This document shows, one piece after another, positions 46,226 to 56,982 of a stretch of DNA of 64,000 nt (the first letter of the stretch is position 1; each line of letters begins with the position of its first letter). Made by a program: the position numbers and the translations under genes. Where the stretch lies: positions 228,943-292,942 of the forward strand of contig NZ_JACHIF010000004.1 of assembly GCF_014203045.1 (NCBI RefSeq), read 5' to 3'. The DNA comes from Prosthecobacter dejongeii. GTDB lineage: Bacteria > Verrucomicrobiota > Verrucomicrobiia > Verrucomicrobiales > Verrucomicrobiaceae. The notes beneath the pieces are model-generated. The model was given only the letters and a program-made list of their open reading frames with translations, did no database searches and was not told where the DNA came from.

Positions 46226-47122
46226 ATGAACCGCCAGACTGCCGCAGACTTTGATCAAGATCTCCTCAATCTTTATGATGATTACGCCCACGGTCGCTTA
46301 GACCGCCGTAGCTTTCTTGACCACGCCTCTCGTTTTGCCATCGGCGGAATCACAGCCGCGATGCTACTGGAGATGTTAAGCCCTAATTACGCGCTGGCCG
46401 AGCAGGTATCCAAAGATGACCCCAGAATCCAAACCAGCTATGTCGAATATGACTCACCCTTGGGTGCTGGCAGGATGCAAGGCTTGTGGGTAAAGCCAGT
46501 AAAAAGCAAAGCTAAACTCCCTGGAGTGCTGGTTATTCATGAAAACCGTGGACTCAATCCTTACATTGAGGATGTCGCTCGTCGTGTGGCCGTCGCCGGT
46601 TACGTCGCCTTTGCGCCAGATGCCCTGTTTCCTCTAGGCGGTTATCCCGGCAGCGATGACAAAGGCCGTGAAATGCAGGCACAACGAGATCCTGCCCAGA
46701 TGACAGAAGACTTTATTGCTGCAGCCAAATGGCTAGCCAATCATCCTGACTGCAATGGCAAGATCGGAGTCGTTGGCTTTTGCTACGGTGGGGGTATGGC
46801 AAACACACTTGCCGTTAGGCTGCCTGAAGTGATCCGTGCTGCCGTACCCTTCTATGGCCGCCAACCTGCGGCTGAAGACGTGCCAAAAATCAAAGCCGCC
46901 CTACTGATCCACAACGCTGAAAAAGATCAAAAAGTCAATGAAGGCTGGCCAGCTTACGAAGTAGCGCTCCAAAAGTCGGGCGTTCATTACACCGCCCATT
47001 TATATCCGGGGGCCAATCACGGCTTCCACAATGACACAACTCCTCGTTATGATGAAAGCGCCGCCAAACTGGCTTGGGAGCGAACTCTTGCGTTTTTTAA
47101 AGAAACCCTCAAGGCCGAATGA
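46226..47122 (+). CDS. dienelactone hydrolase family protein (YghX-like), Tat-exported
   Basis: Alpha/beta hydrolase of 298 residues. The N-terminus has a twin-arginine-type signal ([10 protein letters not shown] then [15 protein letters not shown]). [20 protein letters not shown], the Cys nucleophile in [13 protein letters not shown], and [17 protein letters not shown] (His) match dienelactone hydrolases of the YghX group. Substrate unknown. It converges on the DUF1080 gene with 22 bp between stops. Confidence 0.87.
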   Translation: MNRQTAADFDQDLLNLYDDYAHGRLDRRSFLDHASRFAIGGITAAMLLEMLSPNYALAEQVSKDDPRIQTSYVEYDSPLGAGRMQGLWVKPVKSKAKLPGVLVIHENRGLNPYIEDVARRVAVAGYVAFAPDALFPLGGYPGSDDKGREMQAQRDPAQMTEDFIAAAKWLANHPDCNGKIGVVGFCYGGGMANTLAVRLPEVIRAAVPFYGRQPAAEDVPKIKAALLIHNAEKDQKVNEGWPAYEVALQKSGVHYTAHLYPGANHGFHNDTTPRYDESAAKLAWERTLAFFKETLKAE

Positions 47123-47144
47123 TGCGCCATCCGGCCCATGTTTC

Positions 47145-47885
47145 TCATTTCTTCTCAGCGAGGATTTTGGAAGCCTCCGCTGGGGTGATCTGGCGGAGAA
47201 AAATATTTCTCCAGCGTATCTCCCCGCCATGAGTTTGTAGCATGATGGGGCCACTGGCAGGAAACGGCAGCGTCTTATCCCAAAAGTTTTCCATCTTAGC
47301 CCGATCCACCACCAGCTTATCATTTAACCATACCCAGGTAAGATCGCCAATCTGGCGTATGCGAAAGCTATTCCACTCACCAAACGGTTTATCCGCAAGA
47401 ACCAGAGGATCTCGACCTGGAGTTTTGGGCGTATTGTTAAAAAGGCCTCCTGAGCCGAGTCTGGGATGACGATCCGGCTTCTTCACATCATCAGGTTGAT
47501 GGATATCCCAAATCTGGATTTGAGGGTTCCCTCGCAGGTAGATACCGCTATCCGCCTTAGCTACAGTTTTGTATTCGATGAGCAATTCCACATCACCAAA
47601 AGAAGCATCGGTCGTGGCATAAGGCCCCGTGCCAATGTTCACTAGCTCGCCATTCTCCACACGCCAATGCTGCGCAAATTCAGCACGCATTTTTTGAAGA
47701 GCAGTCTCCTTTTTCTCCCCTGTAAGTTTAGTCACAACATGGGGATTAAGCCCATGCCAGCCCTCAAGATCGCGACCATTGAAGATCGCCTGAAAACCAG
47801 GCGGAGGAGTCGGTTCTGCAGCAAGCGCGGCCATGGAGATGGAAAAAACAATCAATAGCAAAGATGTGCAAAACAACATTTTCAT
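47145..47885 (-). CDS. exported DUF1080 (3-keto-disaccharide hydrolase) protein
   Basis: Predicted secreted LamG-like beta-sandwich protein, 247 residues. ATG 47885 (or 47879) begins the signal peptide MLFCTSLLLIVFSISMAALA. Blocks FQAIFNGRDLEGWHGL, HWRVENGELVNIG, LLIEYKTVAKADSGIYLRG and GPIMLQTHGGEIRWRNIFLR are the hallmark of DUF1080, some members of which hydrolyse 3-keto-disaccharides. The open frame runs on upstream into the CRISPR array, but that extension is only repeat translation. Its start lies 44 bp from the degenerate end repeat of the array. Confidence 0.88.
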   Translation of the reverse strand: MKMLFCTSLLLIVFSISMAALAAEPTPPPGFQAIFNGRDLEGWHGLNPHVVTKLTGEKKETALQKMRAEFAQHWRVENGELVNIGTGPYATTDASFGDVELLIEYKTVAKADSGIYLRGNPQIQIWDIHQPDDVKKPDRHPRLGSGGLFNNTPKTPGRDPLVLADKPFGEWNSFRIRQIGDLTWVWLNDKLVVDRAKMENFWDKTLPFPASGPIMLQTHGGEIRWRNIFLRQITPAEASKILAEKK

Positions 47886-47928
47886 TACACCAGAATAAAC
47901 GCAACTTTGCCAGCTTCCATGCATGCAA

Positions 47929-47964
47929 CAGTCGCTGAGACACCGCTTTTTATGTCGTGGAAAG
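47929..47964 (-). repeat. degenerate terminal CRISPR repeat (trailer end)
   Basis: The right half (19 nt, CTTTTTATGTCGTGGAAAG) differs from the array repeat at two positions, while the left half is strongly diverged. It is separated from the first intact repeat by 37 nt (47965-48001), a normal spacer length. Degeneration at this end marks it as the leader-distal, oldest end. Confidence 0.75.
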
Positions 47965-48001
47965 GAATAGCAACTGGGGCATGTACCCAGACCCACGTCA
48001 C

Positions 48002-51000
48002 GCTTCAACGGAGCCACGATTTTTATGTCGTGGAGAGTCACTCCATAGAAGTGATCTAAAACTTTTCTCGCTAGCTTCAACGGAGCCACGATTTTTATGT
48101 CGTGGAGAGCACCCACATCCACGGCAGTTACACGATCCCCCACGACAGCTTCAACGGAGCCACGATTTTTATGTCGTGGAGAGCTACCCCGAAACTATCC
48201 CCTCAGCCTACGCTGAAAACGCTTCAACGGAGCCACGATTTTTATGTCGTGGAGAGCCTCGATGCCGTTGACCGCGTTGTTCGCGTTCGGGTTGCTTCAA
48301 CGGAGCCACGATTTTTATGTCGTGGAGAGGTGAGGTAGTGCAGGGTGCGCTTCCCCTCCTGGTCGAGCTTCAACGGAGCCACGATTTTTATGTCGTGGAG
48401 AGGCGCGGTGTCGTCTCCTGCAAGTTCTGCGGGTGGCTGGCGGCTTCAACGGAGCCACGATTTTTATGTCGTGGAGAGCTGCACAAGCCGGAAGTAGCGC
48501 AGCCATTGCAAACTCATGCTTCAACGGAGCCACGATTTTTATGTCGTGGAGAGCCGAACTCCGCGCCGCTCAGCGCAAGCTGGACGAGGCGCTTCAACGG
48601 AGCCACGATTTTTATGTCGTGGAGAGGCGGTGCAGTTTTGGCCAAATGCGCAAGCAGGTGTAGGGCTTCAACGGAGCCACGATTTTTATGTCGTGGAGAG
48701 GGGAAGCTGATTGATAATCGAGTGAAGCCATGAAAACAGCTTCAACGGAGCCACGATTTTTATGTCGTGGAGAGCACTGGCACAGCATTGGATATTGAGG
48801 CTGACACTTGGGCTGCTTCAACGGAGCCACGATTTTTATGTCGTGGAGAGATTGCTCCGCGCTCGCCGGTGGTGCCGTGGTTGGAGCTTCAACGGAGCCA
48901 CGATTTTTATGTCGTGGAGAGTGGATGTGAGTGACAACACCTGGAAGCTCACGGATGCGCTTCAACGGAGCCACGATTTTTATGTCGTGGAGAGTGCCCC
49001 TGGTTCTGAATTTGAAGGATCTCGTGTTCGAGCTTCAACGGAGCCACGATTTTTATGTCGTGGAGAGACAAAGATCGAACGCCGCCAGAGCTTCCCGAAG
49101 GGGCAGCTTCAACGGAGCCACGATTTTTATGTCGTGGAGAGCCGCCGTCAATGTCCATGTCAGCAAGGCCGATCCACTCGCTTCAACGGAGCCACGATTT
49201 TTATGTCGTGGAGAGTAGGTTGCGGGAGTTGGAGAACAAAACATTACAATTTAGCTTCAACGGAGCCACGATTTTTATGTCGTGGAGAGCTGGTGCAGGA
49301 AGTTCCCCTGGCTGCGGAACTCCGTGCTTCAACGGAGCCACGATTTTTATGTCGTGGAGAGAGCGGGTGGAGGCTGCGCTGGCCGCTCTGCCGGCATTAG
49401 CTTCAACGGAGCCACGATTTTTATGTCGTGGAGAGCCCAGATTACCCGAACATGTATGCGGTGGACGTCCAGCTTCAACGGAGCCACGATTTTTATGTCG
49501 TGGAGAGTTTCCAGACCATTGCTTTATCTGTCTTCACTTCCTCTCGCTTCAACGGAGCCACGATTTTTATGTCGTGGAGAGCCTTTGCGCAGCGGATGGA
49601 CGCCGCAAGGGTTTCTTCGCTTCAACGGAGCCACGATTTTTATGTCGTGGAGAGTTGATGATGCTGTATTTGCGAGCCACATCCAGGTTATCGCTTCAAC
49701 GGAGCCACGATTTTTATGTCGTGGAGAGTTCCTCAGAAGCTGACCGAATTAGATCCGCCCTCGCTGCTTCAACGGAGCCACGATTTTTATGTCGTGGAGA
49801 GATCGGCGGCCTCTTCAATCTCGTAGGCACTACGACTCGGCTTCAACGGAGCCACGATTTTTATGTCGTGGAGAGAGGGTGGCTACTCGCAGGTTTACCC
49901 AGCCACACGTCCGCTTCAACGGAGCCACGATTTTTATGTCGTGGAGAGTAGCGAAACCGAGGGCCTGACGTTTCGCAATCCGTCGCTTCAACGGAGCCAC
50001 GATTTTTATGTCGTGGAGAGAACCACATCGTGGTAGATGCCAGCAATGCATGTGCCCAGCTTCAACGGAGCCACGATTTTTATGTCGTGGAGAGCTAACG
50101 GGCTCAAGATGCGAATCACCCTCAGCGACTCCGCTTCAACGGAGCCACGATTTTTATGTCGTGGAGAGCTTGCCAAACTCAACCCGCAGAAAGTATGAGC
50201 AAAATGCTTCAACGGAGCCACGATTTTTATGTCGTGGAGAGCCCTTATGCCAACCAAACCCAAGCGACAACATATCAGGCTTCAACGGAGCCACGATTTT
50301 TATGTCGTGGAGAGATCCCAGTCTTTAGCTGGTCGAGAAAGTTTTAGAATAGCTTCAACGGAGCCACGATTTTTATGTCGTGGAGAGAAGCCCGAGGCCG
50401 CAGGCACCGGCACCGCCTCCCGGGTGGCTTCAACGGAGCCACGATTTTTATGTCGTGGAGAGCTTCCAGAAGATATCCGCTCTCGTTTCACCTTTGACCA
50501 GCTTCAACGGAGCCACGATTTTTATGTCGTGGAGAGTCATTTATATGACGAATAGTAAACACGCCATGACACACGCTTCAACGGAGCCACGATTTTTATG
50601 TCGTGGAGAGTTGCTGAGGATGTGCTGACGGAATCTTACCACCACACGCTTCAACGGAGCCACGATTTTTATGTCGTGGAGAGCGCTGCCGTAGGGGGTG
50701 GTGATGGACGTCACCGGCGAGAGCTTCAACGGAGCCACGATTTTTATGTCGTGGAGAGCCACCGAAAACAAAGTTGTCCTCCACATCCAGATCAGCTTCA
50801 ACGGAGCCACGATTTTTATGTCGTGGAGAGGTAGGGCTTCCGCGTTGTTCATCGCTCCAATCATCACGCTTCAACGGAGCCACGATTTTTATGTCGTGGA
50901 GAGGAAGCGGTCGAAGACGGGACGGCGGGTGAAGGTGCTGCTTCAACGGAGCCACGATTTTTATGTCGTGGAGAGGTGCTGGACGTGGCCACGTCGGGAA

Positions 51001-54000
51001 TCCTGGTGGTCAAGCTTCAACGGAGCCACGATTTTTATGTCGTGGAGAGCTGCGACCTCGAAGTCCTCCATTCCCGACCATGAACGGCTTCAACGGAGCC
51101 ACGATTTTTATGTCGTGGAGAGATCACCTTGCCATTTTTGATAACGGTCAGGTGCGATGCTTCAACGGAGCCACGATTTTTATGTCGTGGAGAGGACACC
51201 CACGCTAAACCCGCTACAACTCGCGAGTATGTAGCTTCAACGGAGCCACGATTTTTATGTCGTGGAGAGTCCTGGATAGGGCCAGACGTAAGCCCAAACA
51301 TCGCCTTTGCTTCAACGGAGCCACGATTTTTATGTCGTGGAGAGTGTGCATGGATTCCAGCCATTTATCCTTGGAAAGAGCTTCAACGGAGCCACGATTT
51401 TTATGTCGTGGAGAGGGCATTCCATAGTGGTACGAATTTTCCCGCCACGCAGGCTTCAACGGAGCCACGATTTTTATGTCGTGGAGAGCACATGGCAAGC
51501 CGTCCCAAAGAAAAACGACCGCCTTGCTTCAACGGAGCCACGATTTTTATGTCGTGGAGAGGGGTGTCGCGGATGACTTCGCCGTCTTCGGAGATGATGC
51601 TTCAACGGAGCCACGATTTTTATGTCGTGGAGAGACCGAACTCCGCGCCACTCAGCGCAAGCTGGACGAGGCGCTTCAACGGAGCCACGATTTTTATGTC
51701 GTGGAGAGACAAGGTTGTCACCGACTGTCTGCTCGTAGGGAAAGCTTCAACGGAGCCACGATTTTTATGTCGTGGAGAGCTGCTATGGCTTGCCCTCAGC
51801 GGTGGCCTAGTCACCATGCTTCAACGGAGCCACGATTTTTATGTCGTGGAGAGATCCGTGCAAGACTGCAACCTCAGCGCCAACCCCGCCGCTTCAACGG
51901 AGCCACGATTTTTATGTCGTGGAGAGCTGATGGAACGCAGGTTGCAGAGACGCAGCGTTATCTGCTTCAACGGAGCCACGATTTTTATGTCGTGGAGAGT
52001 TGCGCAGGGAGTTTGAGGAGGCGGCAAAAATTTTTGGGCTTCAACGGAGCCACGATTTTTATGTCGTGGAGAGGCCGCCTGGAATGCTCATCCATCGTCG
52101 GGGAGCATGGCCGCTTCAACGGAGCCACGATTTTTATGTCGTGGAGAGAAGGGGAGCGAACGAAAGTTCTAACGGTTTTATAGCCTGCTTCAACGGAGCC
52201 ACGATTTTTATGTCGTGGAGAGGGCTTTCTGTAAGAGATGCTTTCGATAACTATCTTAAATGGCTTCAACGGAGCCACGATTTTTATGTCGTGGAGAGAA
52301 AAGCCCGTGGGCTTTACCACGGGCTTTTGAATGGCTTCAACGGAGCCACGATTTTTATGTCGTGGAGAGCTGTGGGATGCTGACCCCAGGTCGAACGGAG
52401 CACGGGCCGCTTCAACGGAGCCACGATTTTTATGTCGTGGAGAGGGGCCGTAGTATTGCGGCCTCAACCACACGGGAACGAAGCTTCAACGGAGCCACGA
52501 TTTTTATGTCGTGGAGAGGCCCAGGCCAAACTGGTGCAGGCCTTCATGTCGTGAGCAGCTTCAACGGAGCCACGATTTTTATGTCGTGGAGAGAACGGGG
52601 CCAATCTGTTCATCGGCTGCAACGCGGGGTTGCTTCAACGGAGCCACGATTTTTATGTCGTGGAGAGTTTCACACGCGTTGGTGGCCGGGCCGATCAGCA
52701 CAGCTTCAACGGAGCCACGATTTTTATGTCGTGGAGAGGGGCATAAAAAAGGAAGGTTTCGGATTCGCAGAGGTGCTTCAACGGAGCCACGATTTTTATG
52801 TCGTGGAGAGATTTTGATCGTCTTTTAAGTATCTCCACCGTTTTTTTAAGCTTCAACGGAGCCACGATTTTTATGTCGTGGAGAGGCGGCAAGAGGGTTT
52901 CTAGGGTGTGGGTCATGGCTTTTGCTTCAACGGAGCCACGATTTTTATGTCGTGGAGAGCCCACAATGGGAGATCGAGGGGCATGGACTGCCAGGCGCTT
53001 CAACGGAGCCACGATTTTTATGTCGTGGAGAGTTTGCAATACCAAAATACCCCCCATAGCTACCCCATGTAGCTTCAACGGAGCCACGATTTTTATGTCG
53101 TGGAGAGCCGCAGTTCGTGATTCTTCTTCACCCGGTCCGGAATGGCTTCAACGGAGCCACGATTTTTATGTCGTGGAGAGTTTTGGAAAAACGCTACAAG
53201 GTTTACGTGCTTCGTGCCGCTTCAACGGAGCCACGATTTTTATGTCGTGGAGAGGGGGTGCCGGGAAAGTTGATGGACGGTTGAATGGCTCCGCTTCAAC
53301 GGAGCCACGATTTTTATGTCGTGGAGAGTTCCCACCGATCATGAAACTGGGCGACTTCTCCGCATGGCTTCAACGGAGCCACGATTTTTATGTCGTGGAG
53401 AGTCTTTGAAGACCTGCCCGACCAGCAGCTCGCACGGCAGCTTCAACGGAGCCACGATTTTTATGTCGTGGAGAGCCTGCCGCATCAGGAGCGTCAATGG
53501 TGACCACGCGCTGCTTCAACGGAGCCACGATTTTTATGTCGTGGAGAGTAAAAAGCCTGATAACTTGCCTGATGGCGTGGAGTGGCTTCAACGGAGCCAC
53601 GATTTTTATGTCGTGGAGAGTCTCCAACGACGTGAAGAACCAACTCCGCTCCGCAGGGCTTCAACGGAGCCACGATTTTTATGTCGTGGAGAGATGGCCT
53701 TTGTGTAAATGTGCCTGAAACTTCAAGGGTTGCTTCAACGGAGCCACGATTTTTATGTCGTGGAGAGCCGGCAGGCCGCTTTGGATGCTGCGCACGGAGC
53801 CTTGCTTCAACGGAGCCACGATTTTTATGTCGTGGAGAGCTCGCTCTCGCTGTTCCCGCACCACTCCGCCACCTGACCGCTTCAACGGAGCCACGATTTT
53901 TATGTCGTGGAGAGGCAGAGATTCAAAGATGTATTTCCCATCATCAAAAGAGGCTTCAACGGAGCCACGATTTTTATGTCGTGGAGAGTAGTAGCCGGTG

Positions 54001-54139
54001 GCGCTGAAGTTGCCTTGCTCCGTGATTCCGCTTCAACGGAGCCACGATTTTTATGTCGTGGAGAGCCCAGGAACTCATCCCACTCCGAGCTCTCCATGAA
54101 CTCGCTTCAACGGAGCCACGATTTTTATGTCGTGGAGAG
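48002..54139 (-). CRISPR. CRISPR array: 84 full 36-nt repeats, 83 spacers (type I-G)
   Basis: By eye 84 apparently identical 36-nt repeats start at 48002, 48074, 48148 ... 54030, 54104, with spacers of about 35-41 nt. On the plus strand the repeat reads GCTTCAACGGAG, stem CCACGA, loop TTTTTATG, stem TCGTGG, then AGAG. In the opposite direction it ends in GTTGAAGC, like the usual crRNA 5' handle, and the degenerate repeat is at the left end; both argue for transcription on the minus strand from a leader next to cas2. The hairpin would be processed by the Cas6-like part of Csb2. The repeat has no stop codon in most frames, which creates many false reading frames. Two spacers are near-identical (48554-48590 and 51635-51672) and one (52299-52333) is a perfect hairpin. 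Confidence 0.98.
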
Positions 54140-54344
54140 AGTCGCTTTATAAACCTCGTATGCATGGGCTATCCAGAGGTATTTTGCGAGTGGTGCGGAA
54201 ATTGCCAGCATTAGATAGGATCGCTCTTCAGTTTGAGCGTATTAAACTGCTGATAATGAACACGCGAGTGGCTGCGGAGGGTGCGAGCGGGACTTGACCG
54301 CTCGAAGAAGTTTAAAATGTCAAAGAACAAAGTACGTGGGTGTT
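54140..54344 (-). promoter_or_regulatory. putative CRISPR leader between cas2 and the array
   Basis: No gene is seen here. On the minus strand it runs from the cas2 stop to the first (newest) repeat. TTGACA occurs at 54323-54318 followed by an A/T stretch TTTTAAAC, but no good -10 at standard spacing was found. A hairpin ACGTG-GTGT / ACAC-C-CACGT at about 54332-54354 overlaps the cas2 stop and may end the cas transcript. Position and polarity of the array make this the leader; the promoter itself is not proven. Confidence 0.6.
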
Positions 54345-54662
54345 CTACACCACGTAGCAAGGCGCATCAAATCTGGAATAGGGAAGCCCCAGCGCTGAAA
54401 TGACGCGATCTCCGCGCCCTTCGGAGGGACCTAGTGAAACGAAGAGCACTTGGTCTTCATCATGTTTGATGACTTCTTTTAGCGTGCGCTGCAATTGAAC
54501 GAGCTCGCGGGGATTCAAGTCGCATTCGAAAACGGAAAACTGCAGGTGAGTTCCGTGATCTTTGCATATTTTGAAAACTTTTCTCAGACGTCGGTCATTG
54601 GAAATGTCATAACACACAAGATAGGTATGTCTTGAGCTGGGGCTGTTATTACGGGCAGACAT
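54345..54662 (-). CDS. cas2: CRISPR-associated endonuclease Cas2
   Basis: Cas2 of 105 residues, the dimeric partner of Cas1 in spacer integration. YLVCYDISNDRRLRKVF has the beta-1 strand with the conserved Asp, and THLQFSVFECDLNPREL the beta-2 region. Start ATG 54662, six bp after the cas4-cas1 stop. The first 12 residues are a short Ser/Asn-rich extension. Confidence 0.97.
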   Translation of the reverse strand: MSARNNSPSSRHTYLVCYDISNDRRLRKVFKICKDHGTHLQFSVFECDLNPRELVQLQRTLKEVIKHDEDQVLFVSLGPSEGRGDRVISALGLPYSRFDAPCYVV

Positions 54663-54668
54663 GGGAAT

Positions 54669-56888
54669 TTACCGGGTGACCATGGGGATGTAGTCGGGGA
54701 TTTCTCCGGTTAGCCAGCGTGCTAGGAGACGGGCTTGGAGTTCTAAGACGCGGCGATAGCTGACTTTGTAGTCGAAAATGGGGTGCGTGATGAGGGTGTT
54801 CATTCGCTGTTCATAGGCCTGGAAGAAGGCTTTGCGGCCGATGGGCGTGAGGTTGACGGCATCCCCGGCGCGGACGAAGTGACCTGGGGTGATCATTCGA
54901 TTATTAATGGCGGTGAGGACGGCGCTTTCGGCGATGAGGGGACGGAATTCTTCCATCAGGTCGAGGGCGAGGGCGGGGCGACCGTGGCGGGGTTGGTGAT
55001 AAAAGCCAATGTAGGGATCGAAGCCGACGGCGAGGGAGGCGATGGTACAGTCTTTGGCGAGGAGGCTGTAGGCGAGTGATAAGAGGGCGTTGACGGGATC
55101 GGTAGGGGGACGGCGGCGACGTTGGTTGAAGTCGAAAGTGAATGTTTCTTTTTCGGTTCTTAGCTTTTTCTGTAATGCGGTGCTGATGTCTAAGCCGGGG
55201 ATGTCATCGTCGGGGTCGTTTTGGCCGATTTTGATCATTCCGGATAGATTTTGGAAGTAGAGGGCGGCGGCGGCGCCTTCCATGCCGAGGAGTTCATCGA
55301 GACCTCGGGCGTCGGGGACGCGGCCAGCGATTTCTTTCATGCCCCGGATGGCGGTGCTAGGGGGATCAATGTGCAGCCGCATGAGCATGGTGCGGTGGTT
55401 GCGGATTTTGGCCTGGACGATTTTGCGGGCGAGGGCGAGGCACTGGACGGGGTTGCTGGCGATGGCGAACTGGCGGATGCGGGTGTGGACGTTTTTGAGG
55501 CCGTAGAACCAGCCGCCCATGCTGAAGTAGGCGATGGGGATTTCTTGTTCGCAGAGTTCTTGGATGGCTTGGGTGGTGAGCTGGATGTTGCCGAAAAGGG
55601 AGACGTGGGTGACGTCGCTAAGGCGGATTTCGTCGAGGGTAGTGTCTCCGTCTTTGATGGTGAGGCGTTCGGATTTGATGCCGACGCGGCAGCCTTGGGT
55701 GTTGAGGTAAAGGGCGCGTTCGTCATCGCGTGCGGCGATGAGGCGACGTGGGGGCAGGGGAATGCGTGTGGGCGAGGGTGGGTTTTCGGGAAGGCGAGCG
55801 TTGGTGGCGAGAAGGCGTGTTTCGTCGGGTAGGCAGACGGGAGCGAGTGAGCAACGGACGCACTTGGGGCTGTTGATGAGGGGTGGCGGCATCGTGGGGG
55901 ATGCGGCGGTGCGGCGGGCTTCGGCGATGTTTTGGATGATCCAGGTTTCGACCTCGGGGGTCATCTGGAGTTTGACTCGCTGTTTGGTGGCGCGGTAATA
56001 GATGACGCCTTCGTTGCAGTGGTAGCCGTTGTCGCGGAGGACGAGGATTTGGAGGCCGAGTTGCATTTTGTCGGCGTCCCAGAGTTCGTTGGCTTCGGGG
56101 CCGATGCGGGGGGAGCCGACTTTGTAGTCAACGGGGGTGACTTGTTGGACTTTGTGTTGGTGGAGTTTTACATGGAGGAGTTGGGGCTGTGGAACGGCGG
56201 TGTCCGTGATGTCGGGCGATGTTGAGTCTGTGGGTGGGGCTGCGAAGAGGTCTGGCTGGTCGGTATTGGGGAGGGCTTTTTTGGTTGTCTTTTTGGTTAG
56301 GTTAGCGGTGGATTGGGGCTGCCAGTTGTGGGTGGATTGGGGGATGAGGGCCATTTGGACTTCGATGAGGTCCATTTTGGCGACGACTCCGAGGCGTTCG
56401 GAGCTCATCATGGCGGAGCGGGAGTGGATGGTCTCGGTCTCGGGTGGGGCCGCGGATTCGGGCGGGGTGGGGGTGTTGTCGGCTGAGGGCGTTGGATTTG
56501 GGGCCGCATCTGGGTTTTGGGCTTTGGGGAGGGCCCCGCGTCCTCGGTCTATTTTTTGATGGATGGCGGAGCCACGTTCGGTGTCGGCATTGTCGAGGAA
56601 GATGCCTTCGACGTGCTCGTAGTAAAAGAGGCGGGGGCAGTAGATGTATTCGTTGAGCTGCCTGGCGGGTAGGGAATCATTTGCGGCGCTTTTGGTTAGG
56701 TGGGGCTCGCGGGTGCTCAAGACCGCGGTGGGGGCGTTGTGCGGATGGCTGGCGCGTTGGAAGCCGAAGAGGTCGAGTTCGGGATGATCTTCGGGGATGG
56801 GAAGTGGCTCGTAGAGGTATTCTAGATCCCAAAGGGCGGCGGGATGCTGATGAAGGGCGCGTGCGGTCCGGTAGTAGGAGGCATTCAT
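54669..56888 (-). CDS. cas4-cas1: Cas4-Cas1 fusion protein
   Basis: Adaptation enzyme of 739 residues joining a Cas4 RecB-like nuclease (N-terminal) and Cas1 integrase. An in-frame TTG at 56894 is less likely than ATG 56888. Cas4 residues: Cys in YIYCPRLFYYEHVEG (~84), SAIHQK, KMDLIE, PVDYKVG (Asp/Lys ~254-256), and three Cys in CVRCSLAPVC (~343-352) for the Fe-S cluster. Cas1 residues: Glu in GMEG (~537), His in PRHGRP (~635), acidic LDLMEEF (~643-647). I-G fusions are usually nearer 550-600 residues; the excess is a ~75-residue N-terminal extension and Pro/Thr-rich insertions at ~120-158 and ~185-235 inside Cas4. Confidence 0.95.
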   Translation of the reverse strand: MNASYYRTARALHQHPAALWDLEYLYEPLPIPEDHPELDLFGFQRASHPHNAPTAVLSTREPHLTKSAANDSLPARQLNEYIYCPRLFYYEHVEGIFLDNADTERGSAIHQKIDRGRGALPKAQNPDAAPNPTPSADNTPTPPESAAPPETETIHSRSAMMSSERLGVVAKMDLIEVQMALIPQSTHNWQPQSTANLTKKTTKKALPNTDQPDLFAAPPTDSTSPDITDTAVPQPQLLHVKLHQHKVQQVTPVDYKVGSPRIGPEANELWDADKMQLGLQILVLRDNGYHCNEGVIYYRATKQRVKLQMTPEVETWIIQNIAEARRTAASPTMPPPLINSPKCVRCSLAPVCLPDETRLLATNARLPENPPSPTRIPLPPRRLIAARDDERALYLNTQGCRVGIKSERLTIKDGDTTLDEIRLSDVTHVSLFGNIQLTTQAIQELCEQEIPIAYFSMGGWFYGLKNVHTRIRQFAIASNPVQCLALARKIVQAKIRNHRTMLMRLHIDPPSTAIRGMKEIAGRVPDARGLDELLGMEGAAAALYFQNLSGMIKIGQNDPDDDIPGLDISTALQKKLRTEKETFTFDFNQRRRRPPTDPVNALLSLAYSLLAKDCTIASLAVGFDPYIGFYHQPRHGRPALALDLMEEFRPLIAESAVLTAINNRMITPGHFVRAGDAVNLTPIGRKAFFQAYEQRMNTLITHPIFDYKVSYRRVLELQARLLARWLTGEIPDYIPMVTR

Positions 56889-56982
56889 GGGCAAGTCCGA
56901 GAATTTATGACTATAGGCCTAACTTAAGGTGTGGGGCAAGCGGCAATGGAGGTGTGTGGACTGGACGAAAGCGGGGAGCCCG

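Noticed and set aside
47145-48143. DUF1080 protein extended upstream to 48143
   Set aside because: The extension encodes CRISPR repeat translation (LHDIKIVAPLK); the signal peptide starts at 47885.
52370-52408. A spacer containing GAACGGAGCACG, similar to part of the repeat
   Set aside because: One deletion and flanking mismatches; more likely a coincidence than a decayed repeat, since flanking spacing is normal.
48002-54139. Many long open frames on both strands across the array
   Set aside because: The repeat has no stop codon in most frames and translates as ASTEPRFLCRGE, LQRSHDFYVVES, FNGATIFMSWR, LHDIKIVAPLK and similar. They are repeat translations, not genes.
54140-54344. tracrRNA or anti-repeat next to cas2
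   Set aside because: No stretch complementary to the repeat was found, and type I systems do not need one.
55251-55832. Plus-strand frames across cas4-cas1
   Set aside because: Low-complexity Gly/Glu/Val-rich translation caused by the GC-rich minus-strand gene.
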